Below are positions 1-10,221 of a stretch of 64,000 bases of DNA, piece after piece. Position 1 is the stretch's first letter; every line of letters begins with the position of its first letter. The DNA lies in contig CAUJNA010003493.1 of NCBI GenBank assembly GCA_963377175.1, forward strand, positions 253,584-317,583, given 5' to 3'. The notes beneath the pieces were generated by a model, which saw nothing but the letters and a program-made list of their open reading frames with translations, was not told where the DNA came from and made no database searches. The stretch is from Effrenium voratum (Eukaryota; Sar; Dinophyceae; Suessiales; Symbiodiniaceae). Made by a program: the position numbers and the translations under genes.

Positions 1-2
1 AC

Positions 3-110
3 GACCCGCCCTTCGGAGAACCGGGAACTTGGACAGGTCGCAAGACGCTGGTTCGGCTGAACATGGCCTTCAAGGATCCCGAGACGACGGCGAAAGGCCG
101 GGCGTGTTGA
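3..110 (+). CDS. 3' terminal exon of a gene entering from the left, unknown product
   Basis: Frame 3 is open from the window edge to TGA at 108-110 and reads DPPFGEPGTWTGRKTLVRLN and then a basic tail ending TTAKGRAC. Codons are GC3-rich, unlike the sequence after the stop. The other two frames give poorer protein. Only the last 35 residues are visible and no family is recognised. Confidence 0.45.
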   Translation, partial: DPPFGEPGTWTGRKTLVRLNMAFKDPETTAKGRAC

Positions 111-900
111 CTCACCTCCAGTTCTGCTCCTGTTTGGTTTCCCTTGTAATTAAGATCGACTGCCCTCCCATCAATTGACATGGAACCTGGAGGGGGGGTC
201 CTGGAAGACCATTTTCCTTCTGAAGGAACCCCTTGTCAGGTTCCATGCTAGTTGGTGGGAGGGTACCAAAGAACGAGTGCAAATCCTTCTTTCCCATGGC
301 TTCAGGGGGTCCTGGGGGTTGTTCGGACTTGTATTGGCGAGTTGCAAGGGTGGGAGCCCCTCAAAAGTGGTACATAAAGGCAATCGAACAGTGATGTCCC
401 AAAGGGTCCCCCATAAAACGTCATACCGAGTCATACCCATTTGAGAAAATTGAACAATATAGTTAAATGGGGCGAGGTGATTTACTGTTCATACAAACGA
501 CGTAGAACATTCATATCATCTTTCTTGGGAGGGAGGGACACGGGACTAGTTCGGGAGGGACATGGGACTCGCTGAACTGCCCACACATCAGCGGACTCAT
601 ATGTCCCTTATGGGAAGCGTATGTTTGGATCGCTGAAATGATTTCTGAGACACGGGTTCCAAACTTGTGCTACACACCTGCTACCATTTTGCAGTTCACT
701 GAGTGGCACCCTTTTTCCCTATCAAGGACCCGGTGTTGTCTCTTTGATGGAGGGGGACGGTCCCTTTGGTTCCCTTTCGGTTTCGTTGTAGTGTGTTTCC
801 CTTAGAGTTTTGCTTGGGTTTCTCCTCTTTTTCGCTTTCCCCCAAAAAAGCACTTTGAATTGTTCTCTCTCCGCCTTGCTTCGGGGGCTCCATTTTACAG
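111..900. other. Non-coding stretch
   Basis: No convincing exon is seen. It holds a copy of a dispersed repeat at 190-248 and one copy of the TTGGTTTCCC motif near 133. The open frames here are short and of non-coding composition. Confidence 0.4.
190..248 (-). repeat. Dispersed repeat family D, copy 1
   Basis: Read on the minus strand it contains CCTTCAGAAGGAAA followed by GGTCTTCCAGG, preceded by ATGGAACCTGAC. The same order recurs at 1833-1898 and, twice, at 27341-27498. No terminal inverted repeat is obvious. Confidence 0.55.
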
Positions 901-978
901 GTCCGACAAGCTGGATTTGGCTGCGGGAGTCGACTCCTTTGGCGGGGACGGGACTCCTCAAACCGAGCTCACAACATG
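901..978 (+). CDS. Putative exon, unknown protein
   Basis: A pyrimidine-rich stretch ending CATTTTACAG precedes the segment. The frame starting at 902 reads SDKLDLAAGVDSFGGDGTPQ, then TELTTW, up to a possible donor CATG|GTCATG. No family is recognised and the donor is weak. Confidence 0.3.
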
Positions 979-1065
979 GTCATGGCCGGCCTTGGGAAGT
1001 GCCCCAAACCGGGTGGTGTCCCTTTGGTTTCCTCCACCCCGAGAATTGTTTGCCCTGAAAGGATA

Positions 1066-1440
1066 AACTTCCCAAGAAACCAGCAAAAAAGGGGAATTAC
1101 AGTTGTACTTTTTCAGAATTCCCAAGACCAAGAACTAGAACCAGCAAAAAAGGGAGTTTCAGGTTTATTTTTCAGAATTCCCAAGACCAGAAACCAGCAA
1201 AAAAGGGAGGTTTAGGTTTTGTTTTTCAGAATTCCCAAGACCCAGAAACCAGCAAAAAAGGGAGTTTCAGGTTTATTTTTCAGAATTCCGAAGACCCAGA
1301 AAGCAAAAAAAAGAGTTTCAGGTTTATTTTTCAGAATTCCCAAGACCCAAACCAGCAAAAACGGGAATTTCGGGTTTGTGTTTTCAGTTTCAGGTTTGTT
1401 TTTCAGAATTTCCAAGACCCAGAAACCAGCAAAAACAAGA
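1066..1440 (+). repeat. Tandem repeat, about 54-bp unit, six copies
   Basis: CAGAATTCCCAAGACC recurs with starts at 1114, 1173, 1227, 1281, 1332 and 1404 (spacing 59, 54, 54, 51, 72). Each is followed by an AAACCAGCAAAAAAGGG block and a TTTCAGGTTTATTTTT block. Units are imperfect. The open frames across it are repeat artefacts. Confidence 0.85.
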
Positions 1441-1564
1441 ATCAAATTCCAGGTTTCCTTTTTGAGACTTGGGGAATGCTGCAGACCTTCCCGCCCAACG
1501 GTTTTCTTTCAGGTCTTTCTTCCCCCCCCCCCCCCCCACTTTTTTTTTTCTGGTGTCTGTGGAG

Positions 1565-1712
1565 GCAAGAAGGGCGTCTCCGTGTCCTTCGCCCCAGACT
1601 CCTTCGCCCCCAGCCTGGCGGGGTCCACGACCACGCCGGTGCCGAGCTTGAGGCGTGGACGTGGACGGGGCCTGGGGTGGACCCCTCCGGACAAATCGGG
1701 GGTCCCGGCGAA
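1565..1712 (+). CDS. Putative exon, S/T/P- and R/G-rich protein
   Basis: After a T-rich tract and GTGGAG, one frame reads KKGVSVSFAPDSFAPSLAGS, then a TTTPVPSL stretch and the basic run RRGRGRG. GC3 is high. It ends at the left border of the inverted-repeat element at 1714, so that element may be the following intron. Product unknown. Confidence 0.4.
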
Positions 1713-1713
1713 G

Positions 1714-1809
1714 TGGCTGTGGGTCAAAACCAATGGGATCCCATTTTGGGGTAGGTGCACCACCCGTTTTAGTCGGGATTTTCGTGGGGATTGGGATGAC
1801 CCATGGCCA
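1714..1809 (+). mobile_element. Introner-like TIR element, family A, copy 1
   Basis: The left end is TGGCTGTGGGTCAAAAC and the right end GGGATGACCCATGGCCA, which are inverted relatives of each other. Length is 96 bp. AAGTGG occurs at both borders (1711 and 1809). Left ends are shared with the copies at 4825 and 6520. Confidence 0.6.
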
Positions 1810-1832
1810 AGTGGTGAAGTCTCCTTCCCACG

Positions 1833-1898
1833 AACATGGCACCTGACCGACGTTTCGGGGTCACTTCAGAAGGAAACTGATCTTCCAAGCAACTCCCC
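1833..1898 (+). repeat. Dispersed repeat family D, copy 2
   Basis: Contains ATGGCACCTGAC, then ACTTCAGAAGGAAAC and TGATCTTCCA, in the order seen at 190-248 (inverted) and 27341-27498. Confidence 0.55.
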
Positions 1899-2384
1899 AC
1901 AGGTGCCCATGAAAGTTGGAGGGAGGGATAGCCACAACAAGTTGGGGCCCTTTTCTCAGTGGCCACCACCCCTCCACTCCCACGCCCACTTTTACTCCCG
2001 CTCCTGGCTTCTGAGCTCAATCGCGTTGTGTTTTCGTTTTCTTATTCCGGTTTGCAGGTGCATGTACATATATATACATATAACTGATATGTGTACCTGC
2101 ATACACATTGGCTTACCTATTGTACTCCGAAGCAAATTCAGCAATTCATCTCTGTGTTTACTTTGGTATGTTTTGGCATGTTGGTTTAACACCCCAGGTC
2201 CAGTTCCCGACGGAGTTCCTTTTATCCGATCGCCCTTTTAAACCTCCTTGTGTTTTTTTTTGTCGGATTTATGCGATTTTATGTTGCCTCTCCCTTGAAC
2301 CCCCTCAGCCTCCCCCAAGCCTCCCCAAGCCTCTCCCCAGTATCGGTTTTCCGGCCCCTAGATGACCATTCTTCGTGTTTTCAG

Positions 2385-2468
2385 GGTCGGGAGATCCATC
2401 AATCGAATCTGAGCTTGCGTATCTTGATGGATTAGCGCATGGAAGCCAACCAAGCAGTTTTCTAAAAG
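2385..2468 (+). CDS. Putative exon, unknown protein
   Basis: A strong acceptor-like CTTCGTGTTTTCAG precedes the segment. It reads SGDPSIESELAYLDGLAHGS, then QPSSFLK, to a possible GC donor AAAAG|GCGATC. Acidic and small residues dominate; no domain is recognised. About 170 bp downstream (2636-2720) another coding-like stretch reads MRNMSAAGPVFDLW. Confidence 0.28.
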
Positions 2469-2976
2469 GCGATCCCTCTACTTTGGATGCTTCCAGTGTT
2501 CCATGTTCATTTTTGGAAGAGAAGGCGTCCTTTTGGGCTTTTCGAGTCTTTGGGTTTTCTTACTGCTTTCCTTCATGACCAAGAGCTTCCTTGCTCGTCC
2601 CCTTTACCCACTTTGTTGCCGACCCTGCCGATGGAGATGCGCAACATGTCCGCAGCAGGGCCGGTGTTTGACTTGTGGGTGTTTCCCAACATGCGGACCC
2701 TGGCTTTGGCTGGGTTGTTTCAGGGCAACCTGAGGGGCGGCTCGCTATTTGAGAAGCACGCCCCTGTGCTGCAAGCTGTCCCTTCAGAGGTCTCTTTGTG
2801 GCTCACGTTTATTTTGCACAAACACTGGGTGGTTTCAAAGGGAAGCCAAAGACAGCCACAGCAATCTCAAGTTTGAACATTTCGAGTTTGGACAGCCCCA
2901 AGAATCCCAAGTTTGAAAAGGAACCAACAGAGCAAATCGAAAGCTTTAGCTATTCGAGGCAGTGGGTGCAGTTCAG

Positions 2977-3019
2977 CAGCACGATGAACACCACGCGGAG
3001 GCGCTGACCGGGCGGAAAG
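2977..3019 (+). CDS. Putative short exon
   Basis: GTTCAG acceptor, then frame QHDEHHAEALTGRK, then donor CGGAAAG|GTTGGG. An alternative frame, WVQFSSTMNTTRRR with a stop, is also possible, so frame assignment is open. Confidence 0.25.
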
Positions 3020-3236
3020 GTTGGGGAGGTGGGGGGCAACTGGGTGCGCTGGTTGAAGTGGCCTGGTGGTCTTGGAGGCGAGGCTGGGTGTGCACAGGCT
3101 GTTCCTCTTTTGGAGGGTTGAGCTGTGCATGGTTGTTGTTGGGATACATTTTGCATTTTTGCTTATTGTGGTTTAGTGGAAAATCCCCACTTAACTACAA
3201 ATATTTAAGTTTTTGCTCCTTCCAACGTCAACCAAG

Positions 3237-3400
3237 TGTGGTTCGGAAGGAGCAAGTTCCGTGATCCCTTTTTGCGCAAGCCCGAGGCTGAGCGCACGGT
3301 CACTCACTTGTCCAGCCTGCTGCAGCATCCAGCCATGCACCGCCTGCAGCGGCTATACTTTCACGGTTCTCCCCAATCGATGACACGTGGAAACCTGCAA
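3237..3400 (+). CDS. Putative exon, unknown protein
   Basis: One frame reads KFRDPFLRKPEAERTVTHLS, then SLLQHPAMHRLQRLYFHGSP, ending CTGCAA|GTATAT, a good donor. It is among the more protein-like segments of the left arm, with charged and hydrophobic residues alternating. The acceptor is uncertain (AACCAAG at 3236 or GGAAG at 3250). Confidence 0.42.
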
Positions 3401-4824
3401 GTATATCATTTTTTATATGCCCACATCAAGCATGTATACGCAGAATGTGTTTGTTCATGATTTGTCGCTCCCTCTTTCTCTAATCATATATACAAATGTG
3501 TTTAACATATAGGTGTTTGTGTGTGTGCGCGAGCGAGGAGGGGCGGCGCGCATACATACCGTTTTGTTATGCGCACTTGCCTGCAAACTTGTTCCAGTCA
3601 AACTGGGCCCAATCCAACCCAACCCAAGAGCACCTTATGGACCCCAACCCACATCTTGTGAGCTACCTCCTTTTATCCTTTGCTCCATCTTCCAGTGTCT
3701 CTTCCAATCCATCTACCTGCCAAATGAGCAAATGGAGCAACGTACAACTGCGAAGTAGATATCAACCACCAGCGTACATACAAATACTCCCGCACTCACG
3801 CCCAGCAAGCAAGGAAGCAATCAAACAAAGCAAGAAAGTAACAAAGAAGGAAAACAAGAAGCACTATGCAATACAAAACAACCCACACACAATACAAACA
3901 ATGCAAACACTATGCACAGTACACCATATGGTATGTATTGTATGTACTGTATGTATTGGACGTGTTGCGCGTGTTGTTTGTATTGTTGGTATTGATTGTA
4001 TTGTTACCCTGTTTCCACCCCCCCTAAGACGTCCCGGAAGAACAAACTACGTCAACATACAGTGTTTGTGCCTTTTTCCTGGGGTCTTGGGGCTGTCTTC
4101 GGATTTTCTTGGCGGGTGCCGGGGTCCCTTTTCGTGGGCTGACACGCCCCAAGCTGGTAAGTACAGAAGCCAGCACAGCAGCTGAGGCGAACCTCTTGAG
4201 ATCACTCAGAATATGTATATATGTATATATCCGCTCACTACATATATATATATATATATACACATGCACATGCACACGCAATGCAAACGTAGAAGCGTCT
4301 CTGTGTTGAGGTCTAACCAAGCAAACCATGCAAAAGAGCAGAAACACATACATACATGCATACTTCACGTATATACATTTTTAACCGCGTCCATACACTT
4401 CCGTTTTTGTATGCATAACACATGCCAGAACATGAGTTTACAGGTACTCACATGTATGCGATTACATACATACCTATACATATATATATATATATATATC
4501 AAGTATAAATATGAATATATACACATATACAAATATATATATATATATATATATAAACACATATTCAATTAGGTTTGGGCGAGTGAGCCTATGAGGCGGC
4601 GCCCGGCTTCGGGCCGGCGCTGCTGCCTTCCGCTGCCGGCTGCGCGGGACTCCGCACGCAACAGCCGAAAGGCTCGGGGCGTTTGAGCAATGCCAGGAGC
4701 TTTGCTTGGGGCGTGGGATGGGTCCAATGTGGCTGTGGGGTGAGACAACTCATAATTAGTCCGCCTTTCACAATGTGTCATTCGGTCGCCCCATGGGCTT
4801 CCGAGTGATTCGGAGCATGTTCAA
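3401..4824. other. Intron-like stretch with hairpin and TA microsatellites
   Basis: No exon is supported. About 3880-4010 is an imperfect inverted repeat centred on CCATATGG near 3925, with CAATACAAACAA on the left and TTGTTTGTATTG on the right. (TA)n runs lie at 4241-4260, 4479-4498 and 4535-4554. A GC-rich patch at 4590-4690 contains the hairpin GCCCGGCTTCGGGCCGGC but no clear reading frame. Confidence 0.5.
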
Positions 4825-4910
4825 ATGGCTGTGGGTCAAAAATAGGTACGCCAAAAGGCTTGCCCTAGAACCTGCGGTCAGCTTGTGGTTCAATTTTGAC
4901 CCGCACCCAT
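4825..4910 (+). mobile_element. Introner-like TIR element, family A, copy 2
   Basis: The left end ATGGCTGTGGGTCAAAA continues ATAGGTACGCC. The right end TTTTGACCCGCACCCAT is its inverted counterpart. Length is 86 bp. Confidence 0.6.
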
Positions 4911-5867
4911 GTCTTTTATTTGCCCAAGGCGAATCGACCTTTCACCTTTCAATTGGTTTGTCCATGGATGTTGTTCCATGCAACGGCCCCAAAAGGTGAA
5001 GCTTGTATTTCCAGGTCCTTTGGGCAAGTGCGGTGTGGCAAAATTCCACTACCGGCTGGTTATCAAGGCTCATGTAGGGCACACTTGTAAATCCTAAGAG
5101 AAGGGAGCCCCGTACCTTTTTTTTCACGACTGAAGATTGCCAAGAGAAGCCGCCTGATTGCAGAGGCTCCTGTTTTGTGTGGTTTTGAAGGGACATCAAC
5201 AGGAACATGAATCGTTTTGGCTTACCTGAAGCACCAGCATACTGATGATATCGGCGGGGGGGTATGTCGAACACATGTGTGTGGGGCACATAGGTTTTCA
5301 ATGAGCTCGAAAGTTTTGAAATCCCTTCCCTGGATCTTTTCTTTTGACCGCCCTGTCGGGGTCCAAAAATGGGGACCCCTTTCTTGTTGAACCGCTCTCA
5401 TGGTTTTGGAGCATTCCGGAAATGGGACGAGAGGATCCCAAATGGAGCGCCTCTACAATGTATGTTTCATCCTATGCAACAGCGACCATCGGATAGAACC
5501 ACTTGGCATCGTCGTTTTTGTGTGTGTGTGTTTTTTGTCTCGCAGTGCGGTCCTTCTGCCTGCCATCTTTTCTTGCGACCTTGGCATACCATACCACAGA
5601 GCAGAAACCAGCGTTTTTCAACCAGACATTTTTCCAATAGTCTGAGTGGATTGTTTGAACATTGTTCACCAAAATGGAGCAGGCCGCTCAAGCCCAAAGG
5701 TGGCTGAAGTCCATAAATCCGGAGAGTGAGCCAACGATGACCAGCTCCCGGTAGCAAAGGATGTGCCCTCTGCATGGAAGAGCTAATGGCTAGGTTGCCG
5801 CTTTCTGTCAAGTGACGTTTCAGTGGGGATATAAAACCAAACTACGCCGCCTCCAAATCACCTCACC
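4911..5867. other. Non-coding stretch
   Basis: No exon with acceptable borders and composition is seen. A near-palindromic GGGGTCC...GGGACCCC pair sits at about 5359-5382. Confidence 0.35.
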
Positions 5868-6008
5868 ATGTCACCAAGCCCCCGCCAAAGGCCAGGAGAA
5901 CCTGGAACTCGTGAGCTGTTGCCCGGCGAAACCCCGAAGCTCCTGCATATTCTCCCACCCTTTGTCCAGACCCTCGCAGCGTTGTTGCACGGCCTTGGGT
6001 CCATTTAA
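5868..6008 (+). CDS. Putative terminal exon or small ORF
   Basis: An ATG at 5868 opens a frame to TAA at 6006-6008 (46 codons). Its second half reads ELLPGETPKLLHILPPFVQT and then LAALLHGLGSI, amphipathic and natural-looking. An acceptor-like CCAG at 5892-5895 would instead favour another frame, so this could be an exon of different phase. Confidence 0.33.
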   Translation: MSPSPRQRPGEPGTRELLPGETPKLLHILPPFVQTLAALLHGLGSI

Positions 6009-6439
6009 GTGACATCCTCAAAATGCCCCCTGTGAATGACGCATGGAGAAACAAGTGGGACCCAGGAATCAATAGAGAACGGGCCCCTAAAGAGTCACTT
6101 CAAATGTGCCAGGCCTACCTTCCCCAGATTTAGTGGCTACAACCTGGTTGAAACACAACCCCCAGTTTCTGGAAACAAACAAACAAAATCTGGCCGCTAA
6201 AACAACAGCCATCTTGCCTTGGAAATAGGGGGAGCTCTAAGATGGGTGGTTTCCCTTTGGCTTCTCTTGAAACCAAGCCAAAAAGTTTGGGCACCAACTC
6301 CAAAGCACAGAAGGTATCACAACTCCCACCAACCACACGCACACACAACACAAGCAGCAGGACAGATTTCGTAATCTGATCCCTGAAATGTATGATGGCT
6401 GGTACGCGTTTGGTTTCCCTTTGAAGCATTCTTCAGCAG

Positions 6440-6524
6440 GCGGCTCTGCCGGAGCAGCGGAAGAACCTGGCGGGTCTGGAGTGGACCCTGGACCTGAGCC
6501 TGGAGGCGATTCCCCCATTTGGGC
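6440..6524 (+). CDS. Putative exon abutting an introner-like element
   Basis: After CTTCAGCAG the phase-0 frame reads AALPEQRKNLAGLEWTLDLS, then LEAIPPFG. Two donors are possible: CTGGAG|GCGATT (GC type, 6505) or GGGC|GTGGGT inside the adjacent inverted repeat. A glycine-rich alternative frame is less convincing. Product unknown. Confidence 0.42.
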
Positions 6525-6624
6525 GTGGGTCAGAATGGAACCGCCAGGTGACCACAGGTTTTTAGTCGTTGGTTCCATGTGCCAGGGCAAGCCATGTTGG
6601 GTACCTAGTTTTGACCCACAGCCA
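6520..6624 (-). mobile_element. Introner-like TIR element, family A, copy 3
   Basis: The right end, read on the minus strand, is TGGCTGTGGGTCAAAAC then TAGGTACCC, matching the left end of the copy at 4825. The left end is TGGGCGTGGGTCAGAA. CCATTT flanks both sides and may be a target-site duplication. On the plus strand the ends provide GC|GTGGGT and CCCACAG|CC. Confidence 0.62.
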
Positions 6625-7532
6625 TTTCAGCCACGTGCTCAAAGCCCGGGTAGATGAAGGTTAGTAAGGGATACGCCCAATTTAGTAAATAGCGGACATC
6701 CGCCTGCTGAATTCTTGAAGCATGGTTCTGGGTAGACCATTTTGATACCGGGTTTTGACAACGACTCATTTCCCTTTTTGGAACCTGCCAGCAACCGTTT
6801 CATGGAAGTTAACTCAGAAATTGCTTAACTTTTAGGGGGGGAATGCAGAGGCCCATCAGTTTAGCCAACATACAGGACGAGAGACCTTCGGTTATCCTTT
6901 CATACCTCCTTTCAAAATCTTGGCGCTTCCAGGCGGGCGGACATTTGTAACACCTCAAAGATTTAGCCTTTGGGATCAACACATACTGTCGTATCACCTC
7001 CATTGGGCCAATGAGTCTCGATGGGCGCACGACTTGTTTACACAAATTCAAACCTCCTCCCGTTGGTTTCCCGTTGAAAGGACAACCCCTGATCGAACCA
7101 TGATCCACAACTTGGAAAAGAACACATCGCCCTGCTTCTGACCTCCCTTTAAGGGGCCAGGGACTGGTTTACACAAAATCTACTAGCAACACTGGTAGAA
7201 AGCTGGTTGGGAAAACCGAAGACCCCGTTTCAACTTCAAGCTTCCCTCACGGTTGCTCTAAATATGTGGGAAAAAAAGAGATATCCTTTCGGTTTTCTCG
7301 TTACAAGGGGGCCCAGTGGGCGGGTGGTGTGTTGGAAAAGGGCTAGTACCTGGAAAAGAGTGGTTGTGGGTGTTTTGCCAACCAAAGTCATGAACAAAGG
7401 GGTCCACCATCACTATAGAAAAAGCCAATATAGTGGTTGTGCCCTATTGCATCTGGCTTTTGGGGTGATGTTCAAGCGGGAAAATGTCGGGCGCCCCTGA
7501 GTTCCTTTCAAAGGCAACCCAAGCCCTCGCAG

Positions 7533-7664
7533 GGCATCGGCCTGGCCATGTTGGACGTGCAGCTGGACTCCGGGGAGTCTGCGGAGATCGGGTACGCGGC
7601 GTTGAAGGCCCTCAAAGTCAGGCGCTGCAGCGCGCCGATCGCAGCCGACTTTTCCGCGGGGGAC
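7533..7664 (+). CDS. Putative exon (VPS13-like group, tentative)
   Basis: CCTCGCAG acceptor, then phase 0: GIGLAMLDVQLDSGESAEIG, YAALKALKVRR, to GGGGAC|GTGGTT; an earlier donor AAA|GTCAGG at 7617 is equally good. GC3 is very high. The LDVQLDSGES pattern resembles the next exon's VQLDVGSGD. Family resemblance is weak. Confidence 0.42.
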
Positions 7665-7825
7665 GTGGTTTTTTTTCCCATGGAAAGCGACTGGAAAGCT
7701 GGGGGAAGGAAAAAAAATAATAAGGAGCAATGAGGCGAGGGAGGACGTACACGGAACCCCAATGGAGCTCCATACGTAGTTACCCTAAACTTCACCGTGG
7801 AAGTTGTGGTTGTTGCTTTTTTCAG

Positions 7826-8062
7826 GAAAAATCCTCGGGTGTTCCTCGGAAAATCTTCCGACCAAGCCCCGAAACGGCCGCCGCGCCGCCACGTCGCGAC
7901 GGCGGTTCGGAGGCTGTCGCAGCACACCTCGCAGACCAACGTGGAGGGCCGCGCCGGGGCGCTGGCGGCAGAGCTGAGTTTAGGCTCCGTGCAGCTGGAC
8001 GTGGGCAGCGGGGACCAGAAGCACCAGAGCGCCTCGGCGTTTGTCGCGTCGAGCCGGCTGGG
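7826..8062 (+). CDS. Putative exon (VPS13-like group, tentative)
   Basis: TTGCTTTTTTCAG is a textbook acceptor. The open frame includes VATAVRRLSQHTSQTNVEGR, AGALAAELSLGSVQLDVGSG and SASAFVASSR. It ends before a TTTGGTGGG minisatellite; a possible donor is CTGG|GTTTGG. Other frames also stay open, so the call rests on composition. Confidence 0.42.
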
Positions 8063-8118
8063 TTTGGTGGCTTTGGCGGGTTTGGTGGGTTTGGTGGGGT
8101 TGGTGGCATTGGGTTTGT
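8061..8118 (+). repeat. TTTGGTGGG-type minisatellite
   Basis: Roughly six imperfect copies of GGTTTGGTGG. It follows the exon and would otherwise translate as glycine- or leucine-rich filler. Confidence 0.7.
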
Positions 8119-8751
8119 TTCACTGCCTGGTCCCTTCCTTATGATTGAATCTCGGTTTTCCTTGTGGCTTCCTTTGCTTTTCTTCTCTCCCTTTCAGCCA
8201 ATCTGCTTCCTTGTGGTGTCCTTGTGGTTTCCCTTTACCGAGACCTCCAAAAAAGGCGCCTTTTTCATGCTGGGGCTCTGGGAAGTCTGAGGCTTGGGTT
8301 TCCCAGCCTGAAACGGGGTGCTCATCCAGTTTCCTTATGGTTTCACCCTTCTCTTCGTTGTGGTTTCCTTGCAGTGTTTCTTGTTGTCTTTTTCCGCTAA
8401 GGCCGGGTGGGTGGTGGGGCTCTGGTGGTTTGGAGACCAATTTGGATGCAGAGCTCATGGTTGAGTGGGTTCTGGGGCCAGCTTGGGTTGGGCTTTTTCT
8501 GGGTCTCCTTCGTGGTTGCCAGAAATGCTGAGTTTTGGGTTGCCAGTTCCCGTGATACCGCGGGAATCCCTTTTGAAAGTGATCGAGTTGTCATAGGAGG
8601 CTAAACATACTTCCAAAAGTACTGGATTTCCGTAATGTTCTTCTTTGGTCAACTCCCTGCTGCAACAACCTGGTTAGCTCGAGGATGGCAGGGGACATTC
8701 TTGAAGCAGCAGAAGCTGCCCTGTCAGGCTTTTGGGCATGTTTTTGTCGAG

Positions 8752-8823
8752 GGAACCAACTTGGAGCTGTTGGGGGAAATCATCAAGGAACCACACATGT
8801 TCGAATGTTTCTTCCGTCTCAAG
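8752..8823 (+). CDS. Putative exon, unknown protein
   Basis: Reads GTNLELLGEIIKEPHMFECF, then FRLK, and ends CTCAAG|GCAAAC, a GC-type donor with otherwise good consensus. The acceptor GTCGAG is weak. Confidence 0.33.
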
Positions 8824-9205
8824 GCAAACCCCAATGGTGTTAAGCAGACCTCTGGCCGGACGTTGGTTGGGCCCAAAACCCATCAGCGCTTGCGTCTAGC
8901 AACCGATGAGACGCCTGTTTTATGATGCAGCCAGAAAATTGGATCTGGTCAACTTCTGAGGCGAATCCTCGGTTCGCAATGGCCGTTTCTGTTTCGGATG
9001 GGCCCTTTGTAAATGGCAACATATGGCAACCTTGTACTCTCCCAAAGCACCCGAACCCGAAAGTGCTAACCCCCCCCCCAACCAAGAAAAAAGAACAGAA
9101 ACAAAAAAAACAAAGACCCACAAACAAACACAAAACCCCAAGAGCCAAGCTCCAAACCCCTCCGCCCTCGACCCAAGACCCAAAAGCCCTCGACCCCGAC
9201 GTCAG

Positions 9206-9329
9206 GCAAGGCCTGCCACTCGGTGCTGCGGCCCTTCACCGGGCCTTTGCAGATCTTGTCGGAAAACCAGGCGGGGCGGCTGGCGTTGGTGCCCAATGGC
9301 CCTAAATGGCACCTCCAGGGGATAGAGCG
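9206..9329 (+). CDS. Putative exon (VPS13-like group, tentative)
   Basis: GACGTCAG acceptor. The frame reads KACHSVLRPFTGPLQILSEN and QAGRLALVPNGPKWHLQGIE, with donor GAGCG|GTATAT at 9330. The LRPF...ALVP pattern with alternating hydrophobics resembles beta-rich bridge-like lipid-transfer proteins, but no diagnostic motif is present. Confidence 0.43.
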
Positions 9330-9792
9330 GTATATATGTGTATATATATATATGTAATTATACATATTCATATCTTTATATGTGTTAACTTGTCGTTTTG
9401 TTGCGGGGGGTGGAGGTAGACCCTGTAAACGGATTGTCTGAATAGGTTGGTCGGAAGGACGGGTCCCCCCCCAAAAAAAAGAATGGCTTGGGTTTCCTGT
9501 TTTCCCTGACCAACACCCAAGACATGGTACCCCATAAGACTTGAGCTTGGCACATGGTCATGGGACATGGGTTTAGGGTCAGTTTCTTTGACTCACTCCC
9601 TCGACTTAATACTTTTTGTTCGGCGTCACAAGGGTTTTAGCCCCACAACCGTGGGGGTTGGTTGCAAGGTTTGTGTAGCAAAAGGATCCCAAGGAAAGGG
9701 AAACCAAAATGAGATTGTGTAAACAGTTTGGTGGTCTACTGGGTGAAAATATATGACACAAGTCCATGATTTCGGTGTTCCCCATCGACCAG

Positions 9793-9890
9793 ACTTGCGG
9801 CACCAACTGGTGAACCGTCGCCAGGAGCCCTTGCCCATGGTGCACCTGGAGGCCTTGTGCCATGGCAAGCAGATCCTCTTCCCGAGGAAA
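9793..9890 (+). CDS. Putative exon (VPS13-like group, tentative)
   Basis: After CGACCAG the frame gives LRHQLVNRRQEPLPMVHLEA, then LCHGKQILFPR. The 3' border is unclear (possible GC donor GGAAA|GCGCCG). Confidence 0.35.
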
Positions 9891-10110
9891 GCGCCGACCG
9901 CACATGGGGGGATTTTTCATTGGGAGTTCGCGCAGCAAGAACGACACTGTTGAGTCCAGTGTACCTGTTTGGTTTTCTTTGAGCGTGTGCTGTCCGAGGT
10001 ATCCTTCTTTGGGGTTGGTTTGAACGGGAAACCACAAGGAAGCGTCTATCCAGTTTGGGTCGTCCCCATTTGGAGACACAACCAGCTGACGTTGTTTTGT
10101 CTTCTCGCAG

Positions 10111-10221
10111 AAGCCACAAGCTGAATTTGAAGATTCGGGCCTGGATTCGGACAAGCTGTGTGTTTACTGTCCAGCTTCAATCAAAGGGACAAAAGCGGTC
10201 ATGTGCAAACGGCGCCTTTGA
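10111..10221 (+). CDS. Putative terminal exon with a CxxC motif
   Basis: The acceptor GTTTTGTCTTCTCGCAG is one of the strongest in the window. Phase 0 frame: KPQAEFEDSGLDSDKLCVYC, then PASIKGTKAVMCKRRL and TGA at 10219. Acidic start, basic end, with cysteines C-V-Y-C. Product unknown. Confidence 0.48.
   Translation, partial: KPQAEFEDSGLDSDKLCVYCPASIKGTKAVMCKRRL

Noticed and set aside
1219..2241. 340-codon frame
   Set aside because: Its first quarter is the 54-bp tandem repeat and its last third has intron-like composition; only 1565-1712 looks coding.
4213..4572. Y/I/K-rich frames on both strands
   Set aside because: Translation of TA and CATA repeats.
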